In this document: positions 25,494 through 33,737 of the stretch, piece by piece
Numbering within the stretch: the first letter of the stretch is position 1
How the letters are laid out: every line of letters begins with the position of its first letter
Position numbers and translations under genes: made by a program
From: Caulobacter sp. 17J80-11
GTDB taxonomy: Bacteria > Pseudomonadota > Alphaproteobacteria > Caulobacterales > Caulobacteraceae
Assembly: GCF_014349105.1 (NCBI RefSeq)
Contig: NZ_JACSJI010000005.1
Coordinates: 168,424 to 232,423, forward strand
DNA: 64,000 bases
Reading direction: 5' to 3'
Notes under the pieces: model-generated
Told to the model about the DNA's origin: nothing
Database searches by the model: none
Seen by the model: only the letters and a program-made list of their open reading frames with translations

Positions 25494-26876
25494 TCAGGCC
25501 GCGACTTCCGCCAGGTCGGCTTCGGCGTGGCCGAGGTCGAAGGACATCTCGCAGCGCAGGCCTTCGGGCGGGTAGTCCAGCTGCACGCGCCGCCCGGTCT
25601 CGGTGGCCAGCGCCTCTTCGATCAGGAAGGTGCCGAAGCCCTTCCGGGTCGGCGGCTTGACCCGCGGGCCGCCGCTCTCGATCCAGGTCAGCCGGAACCG
25701 GCCGACGGGATCGATCCGCCAGGTGAGCTCGACCGTTCCGCCCCCGGCCGACAGGGCGCCGTACTTCGAGGCGTTGGTGGCCAGCTCGTGCAGGGCCAGC
25801 GACAGCGCCACCGTCGTGCTGGGCTGCAGGAACACGTCGGGCCCGTCGGTGCGCACCGCGCCGCCCTCGTCGAGGTCGAAGGACATCAACACCCGCTTGA
25901 CCAGGTCGCCCAGCCGAGCCCCGTTCCAGCGCTCGCGGGTGAGCAGGCCGTGCGCCGCGGCCAGGGCGTCGAGCCGGTGGTTGAACACCTCCTCGAAGCC
26001 GGGCAGGTCGCGCGCGCCGCGCACGGTCTGGCGCGCGATGGCCTGGATGACCAGGATCAGGTTCTTCACGCGGTGGTCCAGCTCGCCCAGCAGCAGCTCC
26101 TGCACCCGCTGCGCCTCGCGCCGCACGTGGACATCACGCACGACGCCCAGCCATTCGACCACCTGCTCGCCCTCGCGGATCGGGACGAGGGTGACGTTCA
26201 CCCAGGACCAGTCGGACCGCGCGCCGTTCCACAGCCGAAGCTCGGTGCGCAGCGGCAGGCCCAGTTCGCGGCAGCGCTCCCATTCCTGGCGGCTGGGTTT
26301 CCAGTCTTCCGGATGGATCGCCCGGTTCCAGGCCATTTCGCCCGCGTTGACCCACGGGCGGCCGGTGAACTCGGTCCAGCCGCGCTCGGGTTCCTGCGGT
26401 TCGCCGTCGGCGCTGGCGCGAAACATGATGGCCGAGACCGCCTCGATCAGCAGCTTCTGGCGCGCCTGCGCGCGGCTCAGCTCGCGCTCGCGGGCGTCCG
26501 CGTCGGCGATCAGCAGGCGCATGCGCAGCCCGATCGCCGTCATCATCACGCACAGCAGGGCGAAGATCGCGCCACGCGTGACGTCATTGGGGGCGGGCGC
26601 GTGCAGCGGCAGGTCCGGATGCGCCAGGAAGGCCCAGACGCACAGGTGGGCGACGACGTAGGCGAACACCCCGCCCCGCCAGCCGGCCCACAGCGCGCCC
26701 AGGAACACCACCGGCAGGTAGGTCGAGTAGATGATCTGGCCGGCGTCGAGAATGGGTTCGAGCAGGACGCGCAGCAGGGTGGCGACGCCGCTTGCGGCGG
26801 CGATCGCTGCAGCCGCCTCGGCCGTCCGCATCGGACGCGCCGGCAGCACGCGCGAAAATGTCCCTCGCAAGTCCAT
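25494..26876 (-). CDS. HWE-family sensor histidine kinase with DUF4118-like membrane domain and PAS
   Basis: A 460-aa kinase. Residues about 20-122 contain four membrane segments of the DUF4118/KdpD-like kind. A PAS/PAC sensor follows (about 140-250, with RGWTEFTGRPWVNAG and WSWVNVTLVPIREGE). The phospho-acceptor is His268 in ELDHRVKNLILVIQAIARQT, and the ATPase has the N-box LALHELATNASKYGAL and the diagnostic WxE motif (TWIES). HWE kinases often work with the general stress response or light sensing in Alphaproteobacteria. No response regulator gene is adjacent, so it is an orphan kinase. Confidence 0.9.
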   Translation of the reverse strand: MDLRGTFSRVLPARPMRTAEAAAAIAAASGVATLLRVLLEPILDAGQIIYSTYLPVVFLGALWAGWRGGVFAYVVAHLCVWAFLAHPDLPLHAPAPNDVTRGAIFALLCVMMTAIGLRMRLLIADADARERELSRAQARQKLLIEAVSAIMFRASADGEPQEPERGWTEFTGRPWVNAGEMAWNRAIHPEDWKPSRQEWERCRELGLPLRTELRLWNGARSDWSWVNVTLVPIREGEQVVEWLGVVRDVHVRREAQRVQELLLGELDHRVKNLILVIQAIARQTVRGARDLPGFEEVFNHRLDALAAAHGLLTRERWNGARLGDLVKRVLMSFDLDEGGAVRTDGPDVFLQPSTTVALSLALHELATNASKYGALSAGGGTVELTWRIDPVGRFRLTWIESGGPRVKPPTRKGFGTFLIEEALATETGRRVQLDYPPEGLRCEMSFDLGHAEADLAEVAA

Positions 26877-27001
26877 CCCCGGCCCCCGAGGGCGTCAGCC
26901 CCGCCAAGCTTGTAGCACAACCCCCGGGGGAAAACGAAGCTTTCGCCACAAGCTGAAGGTTCAACTCGCGCCGCGCCCCGCGCGCCGCTATCTAACGGCG
27001 C

Positions 27002-27781
27002 ATGAGCACGCGTTTGCTGGCCTTTGACGGCGTCGAGAATTTCCGGGATTACGGCGACTACGCCACCGCGGCGGGGCGTCGGCTCGTACGGCGGCGGCTG
27101 TTGCGTTCGGGCCACCACGCCCGGGCCAGCGACACCGACCTCGCCGCCTTCGGCGCCCTGGGCGTGGACGTGGTGGTCGACCTGCGCCGCGCCAGCGAGC
27201 GCGCGGCCCAGCCCTCGCGCCGGCCGCAGGGCTTCGCCGGCCAGGTGATCGAAAGCCGCGACGCCGACCTCGGCGAGGCCCCGCACATCGCTTTCCTGCG
27301 CTCGACCGACCTGACGCCCGACAGCGTGCGCGGCTTCATGACCGAGACCTATCGGACCATGCCGTTCGACGCGCGGCACGTGGACCTGTTCACCCGCTAC
27401 TTCGCGGCCCTGGCCGAGAGCGATGGGGCGGTGCTGATCCACTGCGCCGCCGGCAAGGACCGCACCGGCCTGCTGGCCGCCCTGACCCACCATCTGGCCG
27501 GGGTGGGCGAGGCGGACGCGCTTGAAGACTACCTGCTGACCAACACGGCGGTGAACCTGGAGGCGCGCGCGCCCGAGGTGGCCGCGGTGATCGAGCGCAA
27601 CTTCGGCCGGCGGCCGTCGGACGCGGCGACCCGCGCCTTCCTGGGCGTCGAGGCGGAGTATCTGGCCGCGGCTTTCGCGGCGGTGCGCGAGCGGCACGGC
27701 TCGCTCGACGCCTATCTGCGCGACGTGCTGGGCGTCGGGGCCGAGCTGCGCGCCCGCATCGAGGCCCGCCTCTGCGGGTGA
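27002..27781 (+). CDS. Tyrosine-specific protein phosphatase (Y_phosphatase3/MptpB-like)
   Basis: A 259-aa phosphatase with the P-loop HCAAGKDRTG, giving nucleophile Cys148 and Arg154. The N-terminal NFRDYGDY and LLRSGHHARAS segments are typical of the MptpB/LpqI-type family that dephosphorylates phosphotyrosine or phosphoinositides. The stop overlaps the GTG start of pabB by 4 bp, an unexpected translational link to folate synthesis. No signal peptide is seen, so it is cytoplasmic. Confidence 0.88.
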   Translation: MSTRLLAFDGVENFRDYGDYATAAGRRLVRRRLLRSGHHARASDTDLAAFGALGVDVVVDLRRASERAAQPSRRPQGFAGQVIESRDADLGEAPHIAFLRSTDLTPDSVRGFMTETYRTMPFDARHVDLFTRYFAALAESDGAVLIHCAAGKDRTGLLAALTHHLAGVGEADALEDYLLTNTAVNLEARAPEVAAVIERNFGRRPSDAATRAFLGVEAEYLAAAFAAVRERHGSLDAYLRDVLGVGAELRARIEARLCG

Positions 27782-29136
27782 GCGAGTCCGCGGACATGCA
27801 CGCGACGGCGATCCGGCGGACCGGCTGGCGCGATCCGGCTTCGGCCGCCGCGCCGTTCGCCGCGCGCCCCTACACCCTGGCGCTGATCTCCGACGGCGGC
27901 CCGCAGGGGCGCTGGTCCTATCTGGCGCTCGACCCGGACCGGGTGGAGCGGATCGAGGCGGCCGATCCGGCCGGCCGTCTGCGCGACCTGCTGGGGCCCC
28001 GGACGGCGGCGCAGGACGGTCCGCCCTTTCAGGGCGGCGTGGTGGGCTTGGCGGCCTACGAGCTGGGCGCGCGGTTCGAGCCGGTCGACCTGCCGCGCGA
28101 CCCCGACTGGCCCGACCTGGAGCTGATCCGCTATCCGGCCGTCCTGGCCTTCGACCATGCGCGCGGCGAGGTCCTGGCGGTCGGGCGTGGCGCGGATGCG
28201 GAAACCGCCGAACGGCGCGCGGACGAGGCGCTGCAGTGGCTGGCGGCCGACGGCGTCGCCAAAGACGCGCCGTCCGGAGCGCCCGCGGCGTCGTTCGAGC
28301 CTGAGGGCTCGGGAGGCGCCTACGAGGCCGCCGTCGCCGACGTGATCGCGCGGATCGGCGCGGGCGAAATCTTTCAGGCCAACGTGGCGCGCAGCTGGCG
28401 AGGGCGCTTGCGCGACGGCGCCGTGCCGTTCGACGTCTTCCGTCGCCTGCTGAGCGGCAGCCCCGCCCCCTTCGCCGCCTATCTGGCCCTGCCCGGGCGG
28501 GCGCTGGTCTCGAACTCGCCGGAGCGCTTTCTCGGCGTGCGGCCGCAGGACGGCGGGCTGACGGTGGAGGCGCGGCCGATCAAGGGGACCGCCCCGCGCG
28601 GGGCCGATCCCGCCGCCGACGCGGCGGCGGCGGACGCCCTGCTGGCGAGCGAGAAGGACCGGGCCGAGAACCTGATGATCGTCGACCTGATGCGCAACGA
28701 CCTGGCGCGGGTCTGCGCGGTCGGCTCGGTCGGCGCGCCGGAGCTGTTCCGCGTCGAGACCTACGTCAACGTCCACCACCTGGTCTCCACCGTGCGTGGG
28801 CGGCTGTCCGAGGGGCGCGACCTGGCCGACCTGTTCGCGGCCACCTTCCCGCCGGGCTCGATCACCGGCGCGCCGAAGGTGCAGGCCATGAAGGTGATCG
28901 CCGCCCACGAGCCGCCGCGCGGGCCGTGGTGCGGCTCGCTGTTCTGGGCCGGCTTCGACGGCGCGTTTGATTCCAGCGTGCTGATCCGCACCGCCGCCTT
29001 CGTGGAGCGCGACGGCTGGCGTTTCCGCACCTCGGCCGGGGCGGGCATCGTCGCCGACAGCGATCCCGCCGCCGAGCGGCGCGAGACCGAGGCCAAGATC
29101 GACGCCCTGCGCCGGGCGCTGACGGAGGGCGGATGA
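27778..29136 (+). CDS. pabB: Aminodeoxychorismate synthase component I
   Basis: A 452-aa chorismate-utilising enzyme that makes 4-amino-4-deoxychorismate for p-aminobenzoate and folate. The PIKGTAPRG motif carries the Lys that distinguishes aminodeoxychorismate synthase from anthranilate synthase (PIAGT). Other family segments are GEIFQANVAR, SPERFLGV, ENLMIVDLMRNDL, FPPGSITGAPKV and SAGAGIVADSDP. It overlaps the phosphatase gene (GTGA) and pabC (ATGA). A pabA-type glutaminase is not adjacent. Confidence 0.93.
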   Translation: MSESADMHATAIRRTGWRDPASAAAPFAARPYTLALISDGGPQGRWSYLALDPDRVERIEAADPAGRLRDLLGPRTAAQDGPPFQGGVVGLAAYELGARFEPVDLPRDPDWPDLELIRYPAVLAFDHARGEVLAVGRGADAETAERRADEALQWLAADGVAKDAPSGAPAASFEPEGSGGAYEAAVADVIARIGAGEIFQANVARSWRGRLRDGAVPFDVFRRLLSGSPAPFAAYLALPGRALVSNSPERFLGVRPQDGGLTVEARPIKGTAPRGADPAADAAAADALLASEKDRAENLMIVDLMRNDLARVCAVGSVGAPELFRVETYVNVHHLVSTVRGRLSEGRDLADLFAATFPPGSITGAPKVQAMKVIAAHEPPRGPWCGSLFWAGFDGAFDSSVLIRTAAFVERDGWRFRTSAGAGIVADSDPAAERRETEAKIDALRRALTEGG

Positions 29137-29915
29137 GCGTACCGATCGACGATCGCGGCTTTCTGCTGGGGGACGGCCTGTTCGAGACCCTGCTCTGGCG
29201 CGGCGGCGAGCTGATGCAGTTCGAGGCGCACGCGGACCGGCTGGCCGCCGGCTGCGCGATCCTGGCCCTGCCCGCGCCGGACCGCGACGCCCTGCGCGCG
29301 GCCGCGCTCGCGGCGATCGAGACCGCGGGGCTGGCCCCCCGCCGCGCGGCGGTGCGGCTGACCTGGAGCGCCGGATCGGGCGGACGCGGGCTGGATCGGC
29401 CGGATCCTGTGCGTCCCGTGCTCTACGCCGCCGCCGCATCATCGACGCCCCCAGCCGCGCCCGCCGTTCTGGCCACGGTCGAGGTGCGCCGCAACGCCGG
29501 CTCGCCGACTTCGCGGCTGAAGACGCTGAACTATCTCGACAACGTGCTCGCGCGCCGGCAGGCCCGCGCGGCCGGGGCCGACGAGGCCCTGATGCTGAAC
29601 GGGCAGGGCGAGGTCGCCTGCGCCGCGGTCGCCAACCTGTTCTGGTTCGAGGGCGAACGGCTGGTCACACCGGCGCTGGACTGCGGGGTGCTGGCCGGCG
29701 TCGTGCGGGCCGAGGTCCTGCGCGCCGCCCGCGGGCTGGGGCTGGAGACGGCCGAGGTTCTGGCCTCGCGCGAACGGCTGGACGCCGCCGCGGGCCTGTT
29801 CCTGACCAACAGCCTGATCGGCCTTCGCCCGGTCGCCGGGCTGGACGGCCGGGCGGTCGCGCCCCACCCGGCTCAGGACGCGCTGGCGCGCGCCGTGGCG
29901 CTTACTTGCGGGTGA
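29133..29915 (+). CDS. pabC: Aminodeoxychorismate lyase (class IV PLP enzyme)
   Basis: A 260-aa fold-type IV PLP protein converting aminodeoxychorismate to p-aminobenzoate and pyruvate. Lys130 in SRLKTLNYLDNVLARRQA is the PLP Schiff-base lysine; DRGFLLGDGLFETL at the N-terminus and EVACAAVANLFWF are also typical. Overlap with pabB (ATGA) supports this role over a branched-chain or D-amino-acid aminotransferase, which share the fold. The last bases overlap the 3' end of the convergent pilin-like gene by 14 bp. Confidence 0.88.
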   Translation: MSVPIDDRGFLLGDGLFETLLWRGGELMQFEAHADRLAAGCAILALPAPDRDALRAAALAAIETAGLAPRRAAVRLTWSAGSGGRGLDRPDPVRPVLYAAAASSTPPAAPAVLATVEVRRNAGSPTSRLKTLNYLDNVLARRQARAAGADEALMLNGQGEVACAAVANLFWFEGERLVTPALDCGVLAGVVRAEVLRAARGLGLETAEVLASRERLDAAAGLFLTNSLIGLRPVAGLDGRAVAPHPAQDALARAVALTCG

Positions 29916-30441
29916 CCGTCTGCGACAGGCGCGGCGCCAGGTAGTAGGTGTGCTTCAGCCGGGTGAGCGAGGGCATCACCTGACCGGCCGTCGAGTGATA
30001 GTCGTACTCGACCTCGGCCATGATCACGCTGGCGCCGGCGGCGATCAGGCCGGCGGGCACGGTCACCACTTCGTCCTTGGTGCGGGCGACGATGTGGCTG
30101 CCGTCGCTCCACGCGACCTTGGGCACGCCCTTGGCGTCGGCGACGACGCTGCTGATCCGCAGCTTCAGCGTGTCGGTGGGGAAGGGGGCCATGGTCAGGC
30201 CGCCGACCAGGAAGATGTCCTGCATGTCCTGGTTGTTGACCGCCTGCTGCTGGGCGACCAGGTCCGCGATCGCCGCCGCGGCGTGATTGACCCGGCGTTG
30301 CGCCATGTAGCCCTGGCTCAGTTCGGCGAGGCCGAAATAGAACAGGATCATCAGCGGAGCGATCAGGGCGAATTCGACCGCGGAGACGCCCTCTTCCGCC
30401 CGCGCCAGCCGCGTCAGCCAGGATCGGACACGGCGCATCAT
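29902..30441 (-). CDS. TadE/TadG-like minor pilin (Flp pilus assembly)
   Basis: A 179-aa protein. The start is the first ATG of MMRRVRSW, overlapping the preceding TGA by one base. Residues about 17-50 hold the TadE signature EEGVSAVEFALIAPLMILFYFGLAEL, a prepilin-like Glu plus hydrophobic helix, followed by a periplasmic domain. The region upstream in the same frame is out of character and lies inside the neighbouring gene. It is the third gene of a leftward operon divergent from pilA. Confidence 0.85.
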   Translation of the reverse strand: MMRRVRSWLTRLARAEEGVSAVEFALIAPLMILFYFGLAELSQGYMAQRRVNHAAAAIADLVAQQQAVNNQDMQDIFLVGGLTMAPFPTDTLKLRISSVVADAKGVPKVAWSDGSHIVARTKDEVVTVPAGLIAAGASVIMAEVEYDYHSTAGQVMPSLTRLKHTYYLAPRLSQTVTRK

Positions 30442-30995
30442 CAGTACGGCTCGTTGCGGAAGGTGGCCGTCGACTGGATCACCGCGACGCCGCCGTCCAG
30501 ACGCGCGAGCGCCTGGTTCAGGAACGGTGTGAGCAGCGGCCATCTGTAGTAGGCGCGCACCAGCACGATGCTGCCGGCCTTGCCGGCGTCGAACATCAGC
30601 GCCTTGTCGTCGAGCTTGCCGTTCTGGATCGGATCGACCGGCTGGGCGTCGGCCCACTGCTGGTAGGTGCGCACGTCGATCTGCAGCCGCTCGCGGCACT
30701 GGGTCTCCATCCACGGCATGTGCGCGCAGATGTCGTTTCGGAAGGTCGTCTTGGTCGCGCCGCCTGCGGTCTGCAGCTCGCCGGTGCGGATGCGCCGCGC
30801 GGCGTCGGCCGTCGCGTTTTCCAGCATCACCGACACCGAGAAGACCAGCGCCAGCTCCAGCGTCGCGAACAGCATGAACAGGAACGGGCCGATCACGAAG
30901 GCGAACTCGACCGCCGTCGCGCCGTCGTCGCGGCGGATCAGGTCGCGCGCGAAGGCGCGCGCCCGGGCGGCGTATTTGCGGACGAGGCAGGTCAT
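30441..30995 (-). CDS. TadE-like minor pilin (Flp pilus assembly)
   Basis: A 184-aa protein beginning MTCLVRKYAARARAF. The TadE motif RRDDGATAVEFAFVIGPFLFMLFATLEL at about residues 21-48 gives a prepilin-peptidase-like cleavage site (DG before ATAVEF) and a single membrane helix. The periplasmic part has three Cys residues near ICAHMPWMETQC and is longer than PilA. It is co-oriented and coupled with the second TadE-like gene. It probably helps to initiate or anchor the pilus. Confidence 0.87.
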   Translation of the reverse strand: MTCLVRKYAARARAFARDLIRRDDGATAVEFAFVIGPFLFMLFATLELALVFSVSVMLENATADAARRIRTGELQTAGGATKTTFRNDICAHMPWMETQCRERLQIDVRTYQQWADAQPVDPIQNGKLDDKALMFDAGKAGSIVLVRAYYRWPLLTPFLNQALARLDGGVAVIQSTATFRNEPY

Positions 30996-31021
30996 GCGCG
31001 CGCTTCCGCCGGCCGACGAGA

Positions 31022-31396
31022 TCAGGGAGCCTTCGCGCCCGCGACGGTGGAGACGCACTTCGAGGCGCAGGTCATCTCGGTGACCGCGGCGCCGCGATAG
31101 ACCGACACCTGGCCGGACGACGGCGCGGTGACCACCACTTCGCCCTTATAGATCGTGCGGCCCAGGCTATCGATCACCACCACTTCGGTGACGCCGTAGC
31201 CGCGACCGGCGACGTAGAGCGTGCGCTCGTCCACCACGGTCACGTCGGCCACGCTGGGATTGCCCACGATCACCGAGGCGGCGGCCCCGGACAGGTTCAG
31301 GCGCTCGGTGTGGTTCAGCGGCACGTTCAGGGCGGAGGCGACGCCGGGGACGGCGGCGAGGATCAGGGCCAGGCTGGCGAACATCAGGCGGCGCAT
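31022..31396 (-). CDS. Periplasmic protein resembling the N-terminal domain of secretin CpaC
   Basis: A 124-aa protein with a signal peptide (MRRLMFASLALILAAVPGVASA) and one domain similar to the pilus-assembly N-terminal domain that precedes the secretin fold in CpaC/RcpA (ASVIVGNPSVADVTVVDERTLYVAGRGYGVTEVVVID). ATG 31396 is chosen because AAAGGAG lies 9 nt upstream on the coding strand; the frame is open to 31450. It ends with a Cys pair (CASKC). It begins the leftward pilus operon and may interact with the secretin channel. Confidence 0.82.
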   Translation of the reverse strand: MRRLMFASLALILAAVPGVASALNVPLNHTERLNLSGAAASVIVGNPSVADVTVVDERTLYVAGRGYGVTEVVVIDSLGRTIYKGEVVVTAPSSGQVSVYRGAAVTEMTCASKCVSTVAGAKAP

Positions 31397-31722
31397 CGGG
31401 CCACTCCTTTTGAATCTTACGCGGGCGGGCCCGCGCGAGCGAAGGATCACCGGTCATTCGTCAAAAAAAACTGAAACCGCGCGGTTCGTCGTGCGTCGGC
31501 CGCGTCGCCCCATGGAATCGTTGAGAAATTAAACGCATGGTTATCAGAATTTAACTGTAAATATCTATTCACCATAGAAATAATTTGAGTGACTTCTAGT
31601 TTTCACCACCCGTTAACGCAGGGTGGTGCAAGTTGATCGTGCGTTTGGGGGCAAGCGAGCAAGACAGCTCGGGCCCCGGTGAGGAAGTCCTCGCTGTCTG
31701 CTTGCTGAACAGGAGAAGTCAC
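31397..31722. promoter_or_regulatory. AT-rich divergent control region of the pilus locus
   Basis: A 326-bp non-coding stretch between the leftward tadE-type operon and pilA, far more AT-rich than its surroundings at 31520-31600. TTAA (31529), GTTA (31540) and TTAA (31551) are spaced 11 bp apart, resembling CtrA TTAA-N7-TTAA arrays. A perfect 8-bp inverted repeat, caccaccc/gggtggtg, lies at 31604-31628, and a weaker stem (31658-31705) precedes the pilA Shine-Dalgarno. GAATC (31515-31519) and another GAATC near 31411 are present. Confidence 0.6.
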
Positions 31723-31899
31723 ATGACCAAGTTCGTCACCCGCTTCATCAAGGACGAGTCGGGCGCCACGGCCATCGAATACGGCCTGATCGCGGCTCTG
31801 ATCGCCGTCGCCATCATCGGCGCCGTGGGCGCCCTGGGCAAGCAGGTCAAGGCGACCTTCACCGCCGCCGAGACCGGCATGGCCAACCCGCCGGCGTAA
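31723..31899 (+). CDS. pilA: Flp/PilA type IVb pilin subunit
   Basis: A 58-aa pilin. The Flp signature is ESG-ATAIEYGLIAALIAVAIIGAVGALG; cleavage by the prepilin peptidase is expected between Gly14 and Ala15, leaving Glu at mature position 5. AGGAGAAG lies 5 nt upstream of the ATG; the open frame extends to 31633 but the longer version would bury the leader peptide. Followed by a strong terminator, so pilA is likely transcribed separately and abundantly. Major subunit of the polar pilus. Confidence 0.96.
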   Translation: MTKFVTRFIKDESGATAIEYGLIAALIAVAIIGAVGALGKQVKATFTAAETGMANPPA

Positions 31900-31921
31900 G
31901 CTTCCGGGTCGTGCGTTTAGG

Positions 31922-31952
31922 GGGCCGCGGCGGGAAACCGCCGCGGCCCTTT
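31922..31952 (+). terminator. Strong rho-independent terminator after pilA
   Basis: A 12-bp perfect stem, gggccgcggcgg/ccgccgcggccc, with a GAAA tetraloop is followed by TTTCGCTT. It separates the abundant pilA message from the cpa genes downstream. Confidence 0.88.
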
Positions 31953-31966
31953 CGCTTACTGGGGCT

Positions 31967-31993
31967 TAGGTTCGAATTTACTCCTCGAACCTA
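31967..31993. promoter_or_regulatory. 9-bp inverted repeat upstream of cpaA
   Basis: taggttcga (31967-31975) and tcgaaccta (31985-31993) form perfect arms with a 9-nt spacer. It lies after the pilA terminator and about 35 bp before the cpaA start. It could be an operator or an mRNA hairpin; the lack of a T-run argues against a terminator. Confidence 0.45.
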
Positions 31994-32027
31994 GACTGCC
32001 CCCGACGAATTCACGGGAGGCCCGCGC

Positions 32028-32546
32028 GTGTTGAACCTGGTGACGGCGCTGTTGCTCTGCGTATTCCCGGTGGTGGCGATCGCCGCCGCCTTGCGCGACG
32101 TGACCACCATGACCATCCCGAACTGGATGTCCGTCGTGCTGATCGGCGGCTTCTTCCCCACCGCGCTGGCGGCGGGGCTCGCGCCGGTCGAGATGATGTC
32201 CCACCTGGCGATCGCCCTCGGGGTCCTGGTCGCCGCGATGGGGATGTTCGCCCTGCGCTGGATCGGCGGCGGCGACGCCAAGCTTCTGGCCTCGGCCAGC
32301 CTCTGGCTCGGCTTCAGCGCCCTGCCGGAATTCCTGACCTGGACGGCCCTGGCCGGCGGCGCCTTCGCGCTGATCCTGATCCAGGCCCGCTTCGTCGCCC
32401 ACGCCTACGCGGTGCAGGGGCAGGGCTGGGTCGGGCGTTTGCTGCAGCCGAAGGGCGACATCCCCTACGGCGTGGCCATCGCGATCGGCGCGCTTGCGGC
32501 CTACCCGGTCTCCGACCTCGTCACCAGCTGGTCGGCCGCCTTCTGA
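32028..32546 (+). CDS. cpaA: Prepilin peptidase CpaA (A24 family)
   Basis: A 172-aa polytopic aspartic peptidase that cleaves pilin leaders. The catalytic Asp pair is visible as RDVTTMTIPN (Asp24) and the GxGD-type GGGDAKLL. It is the short form without the methyltransferase domain, as usual for Tad systems. GTG start with GGGAGG 8 nt upstream; TTG immediately after is an alternative. Probably processes PilA and the TadE-like proteins. Confidence 0.93.
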   Translation: MLNLVTALLLCVFPVVAIAAALRDVTTMTIPNWMSVVLIGGFFPTALAAGLAPVEMMSHLAIALGVLVAAMGMFALRWIGGGDAKLLASASLWLGFSALPEFLTWTALAGGAFALILIQARFVAHAYAVQGQGWVGRLLQPKGDIPYGVAIAIGALAAYPVSDLVTSWSAAF

Positions 32547-32699
32547 GGCCCCGTCCGGCGCCCTCGTAAATCTTTGCGTAGCCTTGGGATTTAGGTGGGC
32601 GTTAACCCCTGAGGGGCGACCCTCCCAAAGACTGGAAAAGGCGTTGTTCCGCGGGCCTCGCACAGGCAGGCGGGCGAGCCCCAGGAGGGGGCGTACCGA

Positions 32700-33737
32700 A
32701 TGAAGCCTGTTCGAATTGTCATTCTCGCGGTGGCGGCTGTGGCCGCGGTCGGCCTGGCGCTGATCGTCCGCGGGGCGCTGTCCGGAAAGCCGACTTCCCA
32801 GGCCGAGGCCGCGGTCCCCATTTCCCAAGCCAACGTGAAGCCGATGGCGCGCGTGCTGGTGGCCAAGCGCGACCTGAAGATCGGCGACCGCCTGACCGAA
32901 GCCGACATGGACTGGCAGGACTGGCCGGTCGAGGCCGTCAACCAGGCCTTCGTCACCGACGGCTCCGTCGAGGTCGCCAAGCCTCTGGGCGACGCCGAGC
33001 CGGCCGCCGACGCGGACAAGGACGCGAAGGACGGCAAGGACGGTAAGGACAAGGCCGACGACAAGGCCGCGAAACCCGACAAGACCGAAAAGGCCGACGC
33101 CAAGACCAAGACGGCGGCCGTCGCCGCCAAGAAGCCGGACGGCACGGTCGACAAGGTGGCCGCCGTCCTCACCGGCGACAGCCCCAAGGCGCAATTCGTC
33201 GGCGCGGTGGTGCGCGAGGCGTTCATGGCCGGCGAGCCGATCGTCGCCCGCAAGCTCGTGCGGGCCGGTGAAAGCGGCTACCTCGCGGTCGTGCTGCAGC
33301 CCGGCATGCGCGCCATGTCGGTGTCGGTGTCGGTCGAAACCGCGGCCGGCGGCTTCATCCTCCCCGGCGACCGGGTCGACGTGCTGCTGGCGCACGAGGT
33401 CGAGGTGAAGGGCCAGAGCGGCAGCCGCAACGCCTATGTCAGCGAGACCGTCCTGCGTAACGTCCGGGTCCTGGCCATCGACCAGGTGACCCAGCCTGAC
33501 AAGGGGGCCACCACGGTGGTCGGCGCGACCGCGACCCTCGAACTGGCTCCCCCGGATTCCGAAGCCCTGGCCCTGGCCCAGGCGCAAGGCAAGCTCTCGC
33601 TGACCCTGCGCTCCTACGCCGACGCCAGCGGTCCCTCCGGCCGCACCCCGCAGGTGGCGCGCGACGCGCAGTCGGCTGCGGTGCGATCGGTCCGCGTGTT
33701 CCGCGGCAACGAAGTTACCGACGTGGCGGTGATGTGA
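32700..33737 (+). CDS. cpaB: Flp pilus assembly protein CpaB (RcpC) with a Lys/Asp-rich insert
   Basis: A 345-aa protein with an N-terminal membrane helix (about 5-25), SAF-type domain segments (ARVLVAKRDLKIGDRLTEADM and VREAFMAGEPIVARKLV) and a RcpC-like C-terminal part (YLAVVLQPGMRAMSVSV, GDRVDVLLAHEV). Between the SAF halves, residues about 97-150 form a low-complexity Lys/Asp/Ala stretch. It acts in the periplasm with CpaC. A 153-bp gap separates it from cpaA and contains an isolated GTTAACC. Confidence 0.92.
   Translation: MKPVRIVILAVAAVAAVGLALIVRGALSGKPTSQAEAAVPISQANVKPMARVLVAKRDLKIGDRLTEADMDWQDWPVEAVNQAFVTDGSVEVAKPLGDAEPAADADKDAKDGKDGKDKADDKAAKPDKTEKADAKTKTAAVAAKKPDGTVDKVAAVLTGDSPKAQFVGAVVREAFMAGEPIVARKLVRAGESGYLAVVLQPGMRAMSVSVSVETAAGGFILPGDRVDVLLAHEVEVKGQSGSRNAYVSETVLRNVRVLAIDQVTQPDKGATTVVGATATLELAPPDSEALALAQAQGKLSLTLRSYADASGPSGRTPQVARDAQSAAVRSVRVFRGNEVTDVAVM

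Noticed and set aside
25527..26915. A 462-codon plus-strand frame antisense to the HWE kinase
   Set aside because: The kinase on the opposite strand has clear PAS, HisKA and WxE motifs; the plus frame has none.
31967..31993. A ggttcga stretch resembling a tRNA T-arm
   Set aside because: No acceptor or anticodon stem can be built around it; it is simply one arm of an inverted repeat.
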